Shown piece by piece: positions 59,101 to 64,000 of a DNA stretch of 64,000 nt. The DNA comes from Struthidea cinerea (taxonomy: Eukaryota > Chordata > Aves > Passeriformes > Corcoracidae), in the NCBI GenBank assembly GCA_013397865.1, contig VZTI01005242.1, positions 59,438-123,437 of the forward strand. Reading direction: 5' to 3'. The notes beneath the pieces are model-generated. The model was not told where the DNA came from. It searched no databases and was given only the letters and a program-made list of their open reading frames with translations. The position numbers and the translations under genes are program-made. Each line of letters opens with the position of its first letter. Within the stretch, counting starts at the first letter, position 1.

Positions 59101-60536
59101 AACCTGGAGCTCTGCGATCAGCAAATTACTGACTAGAAGTAGCAGAGAGGACTGAAAAGGTCTCAATTCCAAATCTCCAATTGTAGATTCTCACAGAACT
59201 GTGCTTCCACATCAGGCAACAGCCAAGGGGTGATGGGAGGAAAATAAATGGCAACACAGGGGCACAGGAAAATGGGAACCGCTTTTCTGGGCTGAATTTA
59301 AATAAAAATGCTGAGCCACATCCCCATTTGCCTTACAATTTCCCCACAAACATTTAACGGCATTTTTGACTGAAGACTTGATTTCATTCCCTACTTGTTC
59401 CTACAGAACTTATTCACCAAATGGATGAGCTGAACGACGAGCTGCTAAAGAAGATCACAAACAATAAAATTCAGACTCCCCACAGGAATTTCAAAGTGGA
59501 AAAGCCTCAGCAAGTTTTTGTGCCCCTCACCTTTGAATCCAGCACTGAAGAAGTCAAAGCCTGGCTGGAAGCCAAGTCATTCAGCAAAGAGTAAGATTTG
59601 CTCTATTGCCACATTAAATGCTCGTCCTTCCCTGAAGAAGGAGCGGGGGAGGCCACTGGCACCATCTCACCTGGGACAAGTCACTTGGATTTACTTACAG
59701 AGCCTGTGTTGCAAATCATATTTCAACCCTATTCAATCCAGGCTCTATAACCAGGGTGTTCAGAGCCCAAACTCACTCCCTTTCCCTGTTATAAATATAT
59801 TCTTGGAGATAAATAGTTAACTAACTAAATCCATGGCCTGAAATGCTACTGGAATTGCAGCTGCCACCTTGGCACAGCCCCAGGGCCCTGTGATATGGTC
59901 CCACTGCAGCTCCCGGCCTCCCATCTCCAGCTCCTCACCTCTGGCATGAGGCCACGTGCAGCACAACCATCATCTCCCTGCTTTGTGTCTCCCCAGGACC
60001 GTGGAGCACCTGGGCATCCTCACCGGAGCTCAGCTCTTCTCCCTCAACAGAGAGGAGCTGAAGAAGGTGTGTGGTGATGAGGGAAACAGAGTGTACAGCA
60101 AGATCACAGTGGAGAAAAGCCAGCTGGAGGTAAGCATTTTTCTGGATAATTCCTACTGGAATGAGGGCTGTACCAGCAGTGTCAGATAGCTCATTAAACA
60201 GGCATTTTAAGAAATACAATTGGGGGAAAAAAAATGCAACCAAACCTACACCAGCAATAAAACACACGCAAAAATTCTGAAGTGTCTTTTGAGCAAAAAG
60301 GCCGCAAATCCATAAGATCCCCGTTTCCACTAATTAACCTGCTTTTTACTGATATCACTTATCTCTTTGAAACTAGATCTACTCCTACAGCATCAATTAA
60401 ATACTGTAATTTAACTGCAGCTTGAAGTTCAAATCCAAACTGCCTGGTTTTTTTTCCATTCCAGAAAAGCAGAGGGGAGTCAGAGCTCCAAGAAATCATG
60501 AAGCGCCGCCAGGAAAGGATTGATTCTGCAAATTAA
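32253..60536 (+). CDS. EPS8L2: EPS8L2, EPS8-like actin regulator (20 coding exons, complete)
   Basis: A cytoplasmic adaptor of the EPS8 family that links receptor/Rac signalling to actin; in mammals it acts at hair-cell stereocilia tips. Twenty exons join with consistent phases into 2211 nt, 736 residues plus stop (human about 715). Domains are a PTB-like domain at about 40-180 ([20 protein letters not shown] onward), a Lys-rich linker near 290-300 (KKGKKNKKKGPA) and an SH3 domain at about 499-555 (KIRYDF, WW at 532-533, GYVPYNIL). The C-terminal actin-binding, SAM-like region is at about 640-715 (VKAWLEAKSFSKETVEHLGI then LFSLNREELKKVCG). The ATG at 32253 has A at -3 and an in-frame TGA nine bases upstream, so the start is well supported. 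The nearest alternative, another EPS8 paralogue, is unlikely given the close match to EPS8L2 and the TALDO1/DEAF1 neighbours. Confidence 0.96.
32297..33344 (+). other. EPS8L2: EPS8L2 intron after start-codon exon
   Basis: A 1.05-kb intron with canonical ends. Nothing else is recognised. Confidence 0.85.
33345..33400 (+). CDS. EPS8L2: EPS8L2 coding exon 2
   Basis: The acceptor is TTTCTTCTCCAG and the donor is TACG|GTGAGT. It encodes NGSMGKADGASKLSAKDLY, matching the mammalian segment GSLGRSDGVAKMSPKDLF. Confidence 0.94.
39401..39450. repeat. GATAAT short tandem array ending in a TATA-like box
   Basis: GATAAT starts at 39401, 39412, 39421 and 39430, followed by GATTAT at 39439 (spacings 11, 9, 9, 9). 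It runs directly into TATATAAGG at 39442-39450. Confidence 0.8.
41121..41147 (+). repeat. (CTG)9 trinucleotide microsatellite
   Basis: Nine uninterrupted CTG units, ending in CTC, in the 10.3-kb EPS8L2 intron. Confidence 0.98.
41341..41560 (-). mobile_element. CR1 LINE 3' end, antisense
   Basis: Well-preserved complement of the CR1 end: GGTTTGGGTTGGAAGGGACC, then GACAGGGACACCTTCCACTA, then CTCACAGGGAAGAATTTCTT. Confidence 0.93.
43682..43746 (+). CDS. EPS8L2: EPS8L2 coding exon 3 (start of PTB domain)
   Basis: The acceptor is TTCTTACAG and the donor is GTCCAG|GTGAGC. It encodes [20 protein letters not shown] and then VQ, practically identical to mammalian EPS8L2. Confidence 0.97.
43747..47798 (+). 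other. EPS8L2: EPS8L2 intron 4.05 kb
   Basis: No repeat family, exon or RNA gene is recognised in it. Confidence 0.8.
47799..47960 (+). CDS. EPS8L2: EPS8L2 coding exon 4 (PTB domain)
   Basis: The acceptor is CCAACTTCAG and the donor is ACACAG|GTACCT. It encodes HLATFIMDKSESITTVDDAI and later KIWTQEMLLQVNDKSIRLLD. Confidence 0.97.
48234..48383 (+). CDS. EPS8L2: EPS8L2 coding exon 5 (PTB domain)
   Basis: The acceptor is TTCTCTTGCAG and the donor is GTGGAG|GTGAGC. It encodes EELEDFPLPTVQHCQTVLNQ and then MRYSSILLLVCQDSEQHKPD, typical of EPS8-family PTB domains. Confidence 0.97.
48510..48589 (+). CDS. EPS8L2: EPS8L2 coding exon 6 (end of PTB domain)
   Basis: The acceptor is TTATTCTTGAG, with G rather than C before the AG, and the donor is CTCAA|GTAAGT. 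It encodes AEMVHEDIESALADHKHGKK and then IRPQTLK. Confidence 0.94.
48722..48861 (+). CDS. EPS8L2: EPS8L2 coding exon 7 (proline-rich linker)
   Basis: The acceptor is TTTCCTTGAAG and the donor is CCAG|GTACCG. It encodes ANQEKIKQRQSILPPPQGPA and then PIPIQH, aligning with the mammalian linker. Residues after QH are divergent. Confidence 0.9.
48862..50254 (+). other. EPS8L2: EPS8L2 intron 1.4 kb
   Basis: Nothing is recognised apart from splice signals. Mammalian linker length gives no reason to expect a further exon here. Confidence 0.75.
50255..50334 (+). CDS. EPS8L2: EPS8L2 coding exon 8
   Basis: The acceptor is CTTGGCTGCAG and the donor is ACG|GTGGGT. It encodes DYERRSSGSHDHEESRAMLA and then QKIEKET. 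The end matches the mammalian LAQKIEKET. Confidence 0.95.
50335..50801 (+). other. EPS8L2: EPS8L2 intron 467 bp
   Basis: Nothing is recognised beyond splice signals. Confidence 0.85.
50802..50928 (+). CDS. EPS8L2: EPS8L2 coding exon 9 (Lys-rich segment)
   Basis: The acceptor is TCCTCACAG and the donor is GCAG|GTGCAG. It encodes QILNCTLDDIEVFVARLQKA followed by a basic stretch (RKKGKKNKKKGPA). Confidence 0.96.
50929..51275 (+). other. EPS8L2: EPS8L2 intron 347 bp
   Basis: Contains a G-rich patch near 50960-50990. No other element is seen. Confidence 0.85.
51276..51364 (+). CDS. EPS8L2: EPS8L2 coding exon 10
   Basis: The acceptor is TCTCCTGGCAG and the donor is CTCTTG|GTAAGA. It encodes EGMLTLRARPPSEAEFIDCF and then QKTKLAFNLL. 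Confidence 0.97.
51365..52852 (+). other. EPS8L2: EPS8L2 intron 1.5 kb
   Basis: No repeat or exon is recognised. Confidence 0.8.
52853..52927 (+). CDS. EPS8L2: EPS8L2 coding exon 11
   Basis: The acceptor is TTTCTCTCTCCAG and the donor is GAACTG|GTAAAT. It encodes AKLRKHIQNPSASELVHFLF and then GPLEL. Confidence 0.97.
52928..53582 (+). other. EPS8L2: EPS8L2 intron 655 bp
   Basis: Nothing is recognised beyond splice signals. Confidence 0.85.
53583..53731 (+). CDS. EPS8L2: EPS8L2 coding exon 12
   Basis: The acceptor is TGTGACCCAG and the donor is TCCAG|GTGAGG. It encodes IINSCGGPELARSVLSPLLS and ends SLGETWTRS. Confidence 0.96.
53877..54003 (+). CDS. EPS8L2: EPS8L2 coding exon 13
   Basis: The acceptor is CTGTCCTAG and the donor is GAG|GTTAGT. 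It encodes RAEWPRDANIPTYIPKFRNG and then WEPPTEIFRGAPWEIDIGHL, ending QEE. The intron that follows stays open and begins VSPVS in frame. Confidence 0.92.
54004..54356 (+). other. EPS8L2: EPS8L2 intron 353 bp
   Basis: Its first 20 or so codons remain open in the upstream reading frame. No repeat is recognised. Confidence 0.8.
54357..54472 (+). CDS. EPS8L2: EPS8L2 coding exon 14 (variable linker before SH3)
   Basis: The acceptor is GCCTTTCCAG and the donor is AATAG|GTAATG. It encodes LSSANGYPYRKSSLKRGQTA and then a Gln-rich stretch. The linker is poorly conserved. The assignment rests on splice sites and phase match (0 in, 2 out). Confidence 0.85.
54473..56337 (+). other. EPS8L2: EPS8L2 intron 1.9 kb
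   Basis: Holds the longest CR1 copy of the window (54846-55330). The remainder is unremarkable. Confidence 0.85.
54846..55330 (-). mobile_element. CR1 LINE, about 0.5 kb, antisense
   Basis: The longest CR1 copy seen here: ATCATGGAATCGCAGAATGG, then GGGAAGGGACCTTAAAGATT, the GCAGCCACAGCTTCTCTGGG core, then CCTTCCCTTCTCCGCGCTGA and CTTCCTGGCCTCCTCTGGAC. Only non-coding 3' LINE sequence is recognisable. Confidence 0.93.
56338..56449 (+). CDS. EPS8L2: EPS8L2 coding exon 15 (first half of SH3)
   Basis: The acceptor is CTTCCGCAG and the donor is CTGGAG|GTACGT. It encodes RFAKIRYDFTARNANELSVL and then KDEILE, the ALYDY-type start of the SH3 fold. Confidence 0.97.
56450..57217 (+). other. EPS8L2: EPS8L2 intron splitting the SH3 domain, 768 bp
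   Basis: Nothing is recognised beyond an AT-rich patch near 56870-56910. Confidence 0.85.
57218..57325 (+). CDS. EPS8L2: EPS8L2 coding exon 16 (second half of SH3)
   Basis: The acceptor is TCCCTCTCTCAG and the donor is GAACAG|GTCTGT. It encodes VLEDNKQWWKLLNRSGQAGY and then VPYNILDVVKLEELEQ. Confidence 0.97.
57326..58191 (+). other. EPS8L2: EPS8L2 intron 866 bp
   Basis: Ends in an A-rich stretch followed by a long T-tract and the duplicated acceptor (58183-58200). Nothing else is recognised. Confidence 0.85.
58183..58200 (+). repeat. EPS8L2: Tandem duplication of a splice acceptor (TCTAACCAG x2)
   Basis: Two perfect copies of TCTAACCAG (58183-58191 and 58192-58200) at the intron/exon border. 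Either AG could be used. The second would delete three residues (SNQ) without a frame change. Confidence 0.95.
58192..58333 (+). CDS. EPS8L2: EPS8L2 coding exon 17
   Basis: The acceptor is TTTCTAACCAG and the donor is GAAC|GTACGT. It encodes SNQRYKGDLSPRGYGPSSPT and then HKLPASYAG. SPTHKLP is shared with mammals. Confidence 0.93.
58334..59406 (+). other. EPS8L2: EPS8L2 intron 1.07 kb
   Basis: Contains a short CR1 3'-end relic at 58994-59050. No other element is seen. Confidence 0.85.
58994..59050 (-). mobile_element. CR1 LINE 3' terminus, short antisense relic
   Basis: TCACAGGATGGCCTGGGCTG then GAAGGGACCTTCAAGTTCAT matches the last 50 or so bases of CR1. Confidence 0.7.
59407..59590 (+). 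CDS. EPS8L2: EPS8L2 coding exon 18 (start of C-terminal effector region)
   Basis: The acceptor is GTTCCTACAG and the donor is AAAGA|GTAAGA. It encodes QLIHQMDELNDELLKKITNN and later VPLTFESSTEEVKAWLEAKS. Confidence 0.96.
59591..59996 (+). other. EPS8L2: EPS8L2 intron 406 bp
   Basis: Nothing is recognised beyond splice signals. Confidence 0.85.
59997..60129 (+). CDS. EPS8L2: EPS8L2 coding exon 19 (actin-binding helical region)
   Basis: The acceptor is GTGTCTCCCCAG and the donor is CTGGAG|GTAAGC. It encodes ETVEHLGILTGAQLFSLNRE and then ELKKVCGDEGNRVYSKITVE. Confidence 0.97.
60130..60464 (+). other. EPS8L2: EPS8L2 last intron, 335 bp
   Basis: Nothing is recognised beyond splice signals. Confidence 0.85.
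60465..60536 (+). CDS. EPS8L2: EPS8L2 coding exon 20 (C-terminus and stop)
   Basis: The acceptor is TTTCCATTCCAG. It encodes KSRGESELQEIMKRRQERID then SAN and TAA (60534-60536). It is slightly shorter than the mammalian tail. Confidence 0.95.
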   Translation, partial: KSRGESELQEIMKRRQERIDSAN

Positions 60537-60967
60537 AGTCTCTCTGCTTTATTTCAGCTCTTAGCCCTAAGTAGTGCAGAAAAAAAGGGAACGAAAGCAA
60601 TGATTCCTGGCCCAGGCCAGATGCAGCAGAGCTCCCCTTGGGGTCCAGCTGCCATCAGAGTGGCAATTCCTTGAACACTGTTGGGAAGGGTTGACAATAA
60701 GACCATGTCCCACTGGGAAAGGTGTTTTAATTTTGCATGAAGTATTTTTTTTATAACTATATATTTTATACTGAAATTTTCCGTGCATGCGATCAGAGCA
60801 GGATTCACATGGGGCTGGATGTAAGCAAAAAAAGACCCCCAAAGCTTTTCCGAGGGCTGTCCCTGCTCCCACCCCCTCGCTGGAAGAGCAGGCGTGGCAC
60901 ACAGCACAAGAGAGGCCAGCCTCAAGGCTTGGAGCCTGGACCACAGGAATAAGGCTTTAGAACCCTG

Positions 60968-61240
60968 CAGTGGTTTGGGTTTAAGGAAAGTACATTAAAG
61001 CTCATCCCGTTCCACCCCCCTGCCATGGGCAGGGATGCCTTTCACAAGCCCAAGTTGTTCCAAATCCTGTCCAGCCTAGCCTCGGACACTTCCAGGGATG
61101 GAGAGTCACGACCTCTCTGGGCAGCCCAAGGCAGCCCCCTTTCTATTTCCATTTCCTCCTCAGCGCAGGTGTCCCCTGCGGCCCACGAGCACAGGCCCAG
61201 TGACAACTCCCTATCCTCCTCCTGTCCCCTTGTGCCCCCT
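60968..61240 (-). mobile_element. CR1 LINE 3' end, antisense
   Basis: TTCCACCCCCCTGCCATGGG, then CAGGGATGCCTTTCACAAGC, then GACACTTCCAGGGATGGAGA, followed by a diverged remainder. It probably lies within the EPS8L2 3' UTR. Confidence 0.85.
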
Positions 61241-61693
61241 CACTGGACAAGTCTCGAATGGCAACGCACATTCCCAAAGTCTGGCTCCTTCCTTACATCC
61301 ATAGACCAGTTACTGCTGTCTCTGAACAGCTGAACTGAGCTTTCGGTGCCTAGAAACGAGCAGGAGTGACAAACAAAGGGATTTGAATCTGGAAATAGGT
61401 GAGCTCCACCCGCCCACCGCTGCCGATGCAGAGGCTGGGGCTCAGGGCAGCTGTGCAGCCCTTCCCTGGGGCACTGATCCCGCACTGGAATGTTGTGGTG
61501 TTGCCAAACCGGGCCTCAAACCAGGAGAATACAAGCCCTGACCGTTTGCTCCGGACCCAGGCACACCCACAGCCCTTCCCAGGGTGTTGGTCACTTGTCC
61601 CCATCTTCACGTTTTCACTGCAAAAAGTCAGCTGAAATGATTCCCAAATAGCTGAAACCCCAAAGCACGCTGGGAAAGGCAGGTTTAACACAA

Positions 61694-61699
61694 AATAAA
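61694..61699 (+). terminator. EPS8L2: Candidate EPS8L2 polyadenylation signal
   Basis: The first canonical AATAAA after the stop, 1.16 kb downstream. An A-run follows at about 61709-61720. Alternatives are listed under the 3' region. Confidence 0.35.
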
Positions 61700-63279
61700 T
61701 GGCCACAAGAAAAAAAAAATCTAATGTAGCACAGGATGTTGCTCTTTACTTCCTGTTTTCCTTCATAAAGTTATGTGCATTTGTATATAACGACCTGTAA
61801 ATAGGGGTGAGGAAAATGCCTCTCCCTAGAGGCAGAATTAAGTGATTATGCTTCCAAAATTTACTCACAATTTCAAAACTCAAGCAAGCCGCATAGTTCC
61901 TGTCCACAGCAAGTTTGGCACGTTGCATTTCTATCTCTGTTTAACTGACACACCGACCGGATTGCAAAGCAGTGAAGCAAACACAGCTCCGGAGCTGCCC
62001 ACAGACCAGGGACAGTTGGGTTTTCTCTCTCAGCACATCCTGAGTCTTTGTCCAAATTTGTGCCTGTCCTTGCACATTTAATGGAAAAAGCTTTAAAACA
62101 GCATCTGGGGAACTCATGTCTAAATCTGAGAACACCGGTGCACCTCAGTTTTGGCTTTATTCTTAAGTGTCTCCAATGGATAATCTGTTTTCTTCATTTG
62201 AAACAGGACACTGCTGGCACCAGCAGAATTAGGGTGCAGGCAGGGGACGATCCTGGGTTTAGTCACAGCCCTGCTGGGATCTGAGAAGGGCATTCGTCTT
62301 GTCAGGGTGGGATGAAGAAGACAATCCTCCTGAGAAGCCCTGGCTCTGGATTAGGGTGGAGATGGGAGGCAGGATGGCAAGCACAGGAGGCAAAAAATTT
62401 CTAAAATGAAAATGAAAACAAATGTTGGGCTAGGAAACACACCATCTTCTAGTCCTGGGGTGTAGAGGAAAGCAAATCACAGGGAATTACAGTTATCTGG
62501 GATTTTAACAGGCGTGTACATGACAGCTCTGTAAAGCCGGGAGCCACAGGAGCACTTCCCAAAACAAATATCTCAGTAGACCTTATTGCAGAGGTCACTT
62601 TTACAAATTTCCATGCGACTGAGCTGTGCATGTTCTGTTTGTACTGCCTGCAGACACTGCTACGAAGTACTGTACACTGATGTAACTGAGCGAAGGAGAC
62701 AATGATATAACCATGCACTGTACAAGATTTATTAAAATAGTTAAGTTATACATATAACTCCATCTCCGTCTCTTTCACTGGGTTTTCATAATGGTTTCTC
62801 ACTGAGAGTCTCAGAAACTCAGCAGAATGTCTGAAACTACACATTTCCTTTTGGTTTTGGGGACTGACATTCAGCAGGAAGAATGTTATGGCCTGGATAG
62901 CTGTGTCTTAAGAACAGGGGCAAAGCATGAGAAGGCTGCACAAAAGCACATTCTTGCCTCTCTGGAAGGGGAGCGACTGTGGCAGCTGTCCCAAGTGGAA
63001 CCATACAGAAAGAGGGAACAGCATAACCCCACGATTCAGAGCCTGTTACACAGATTCTCCATTTCCAGCCAAGAGCCATACTGTTTCCAGAGGCAAAACT
63101 TTCTTTTCTCTTTTCCTTAATAATTAAGTTACTCAGCTGAAATAACTGGTAATTCCTTCTGCAGATGTTTAGGAGAGTTCAATTTCCAAGTGGGACCACA
63201 CTAACAAGATCACCTCCTTTACAGCCTAAATAAAGTTTAGGCGAACCACGAGCCCAAAACACCTGCCTTACTGGGCCGG

Positions 63280-63850
63280 GGGCTCTCTCAGCGCCTGGAG
63301 CTGTACCCGATAAACTATTTCGAACCTTGCCACGACGGCAGGGGAGGGAGCACAGAGCGCTGAGCTCCTGCAGCGCGGCAGCACCGACGCGGCTCCGAGC
63401 CTTCCCTCACGGCCGCCGCCATCTTGCGGCACCGGAGGCGCCCGGGCCCCGCCCGGCCATGAGGGACGGGTGGCCCAGGGGCGGGTCGGGCGCTGTGCCG
63501 GCCGCGGGAAAGACTCCTACGGGATTCTGGCGACAGGAGATCCAGGGAACAGGAGGCTCCGGGGCCGGGAGACCCCCGAGCACGCCCCGCTGGGGACGAT
63601 GGCGGCGTCACGGTCGCCAAGGCGAACTCCCGCCACGAACCAGCCAATCAGAGTCGCTCTCCCTCCCGCTGCCCCGCCTGGGCTCCTCCCGGCCGCGTCC
63701 GTCTCGTGTCCGCGCTCCTGATTGGCCGCTGCCGCCCAGCCAGGCTGGGATTGGCGGTGCGCGGCGGGAGCGCGCGGGCCGGTGCCCTCCGGGCACGCAC
63801 CGTCCCTTACGGGNAGTCCCTTATAGGTGCGCGAGTTCCCCACAGCCGCG
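63280..63850 (+). promoter_or_regulatory. TALDO1: CpG-island promoter of TALDO1
   Basis: A very GC/CpG-rich block just upstream of the TALDO1 ATG. It holds three CCAAT boxes: direct at 63644-63648 and inverted at 63721-63725 and 63750-63754. A YY1-like GCCGCCATCTTG lies at 63415-63426. No TATA box is in the expected place. One undetermined base lies at 63814. Borders are estimated. Confidence 0.8.
63415..63426 (-). promoter_or_regulatory. YY1-like element, minus orientation
   Basis: GCCGCCATCTTG is the reverse complement of CAAGATGGCGGC. In the minus direction it contains an ATG opening a 36-codon frame, so a divergent transcript is conceivable. Confidence 0.4.
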
Positions 63851-63853
63851 GAC

Positions 63854-63950
63854 ATGTCGGTGTCCCCCGTGAAGCGGCAGAAGATGGAGTCGGCGCTGGA
63901 CCAGCTCGAGCACCGCACCACGGTGGTGGCCGACACCGGGGATTTCAACG
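63854..63950 (+). CDS. TALDO1: TALDO1 transaldolase, first coding exon (gene cut by window edge)
   Basis: Transaldolase is the cytosolic pentose-phosphate enzyme that moves a dihydroxyacetone unit between sugar phosphates. Only exon 1 is present. It encodes MSVSPVKRQKMESALDQLEH and then RTTVVADTGDFN, ending AACG|GTGAGA in phase 1. It closely matches the mammalian start, MSSSPVKRQRMESALDQL. The catalytic Lys and the alpha/beta barrel core lie in later exons beyond the right edge. The ATG follows GGAC (G at -3) within a CpG island. The neighbouring EPS8L2 agrees with the conserved order EPS8L2-TALDO1. Identity is firm despite the short length. Confidence 0.95.
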
Positions 63951-64000
63951 GTGAGAAGCGGCGCGAGGGGATCCTGTCACCGCATCTTCTCCTTAGCCCC

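Larger units (their letters stand above)
60537..63279 (+). other. EPS8L2 3' UTR and intergenic sequence before TALDO1
   Basis: The mRNA end is not clear. Candidate signals are AATAAA at 61694-61699, ATTAAA at 62731-62736 and AATAAA at 63229-63234. A CR1 copy lies at 60968-61240. No additional gene is recognised on either strand. Confidence 0.55.

Noticed and set aside
1..64000. CRISPR arrays, tRNA/rRNA genes, endogenous retroviruses, prokaryotic-type operons
   Set aside because: Looked for and not seen. Regular spacer repeats, cloverleaf-like segments, LTR pairs and gag/pol-like frames are absent, and the window is ordinary vertebrate DNA.

Overview
The window is vertebrate nuclear DNA, most likely from a bird. 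It has spliced genes with GT/AG introns, CpG-island promoters, and many short truncated CR1 LINE copies of the avian type. No prokaryotic, viral or transposon-encoded gene was recognised. The gene order DEAF1(-) / TMEM80(+) / EPS8L2(+) / TALDO1(+) matches the conserved block on human 11p15.5.

Layout. 1-2964 (minus strand) holds the first four coding exons of DEAF1, a SAND/MYND transcription factor. Its start codon lies in, or next to, an assembly gap (2965-3323), and its 3' half is off the left edge. 2440-3740 is a CpG island shared head-to-head by DEAF1 and TMEM80. 3536-9410 is TMEM80, a small four-pass membrane protein with five coding exons, one of them an inferred 23-nt micro-exon. 9411-13640 is intergenic, with CR1 relics and the start of a second CpG-rich block (12130-13760). 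That block is the probable promoter and untranslated first exon of EPS8L2. EPS8L2 then fills the window to 60536: a 17.8-kb first intron, a probable second untranslated exon at 31548-31610, and 20 coding exons (32253-60536). These join in a fully consistent frame to 736 codons (PTB, SH3 and C-terminal actin-binding region). 60537-63280 is 3' UTR and intergenic sequence with a CR1 copy. 63280-64000 is the CpG-island promoter and first coding exon of TALDO1 (transaldolase), cut by the right edge.

The genes do not form a pathway. They are a conserved neighbourhood of a transcription factor, a ciliary/membrane protein, an actin regulator and a pentose-phosphate enzyme.

The most interesting signal is not a new gene. 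It is a run of eight CGAA (TTCG on the other strand) motifs at 3376-3477, several spaced exactly 10 bp apart, inside the DEAF1/TMEM80 promoter. TTCG is the core motif recognised by DEAF1 itself, so a phased autoregulatory element is possible. Other points are a duplicated splice acceptor in EPS8L2 (58183-58200), a possible exon-boundary shift after exon 14, the TMEM80 micro-exon, and YY1-like elements in both CpG islands. All protein identifications rest on recalled family sequences; nothing was searched.
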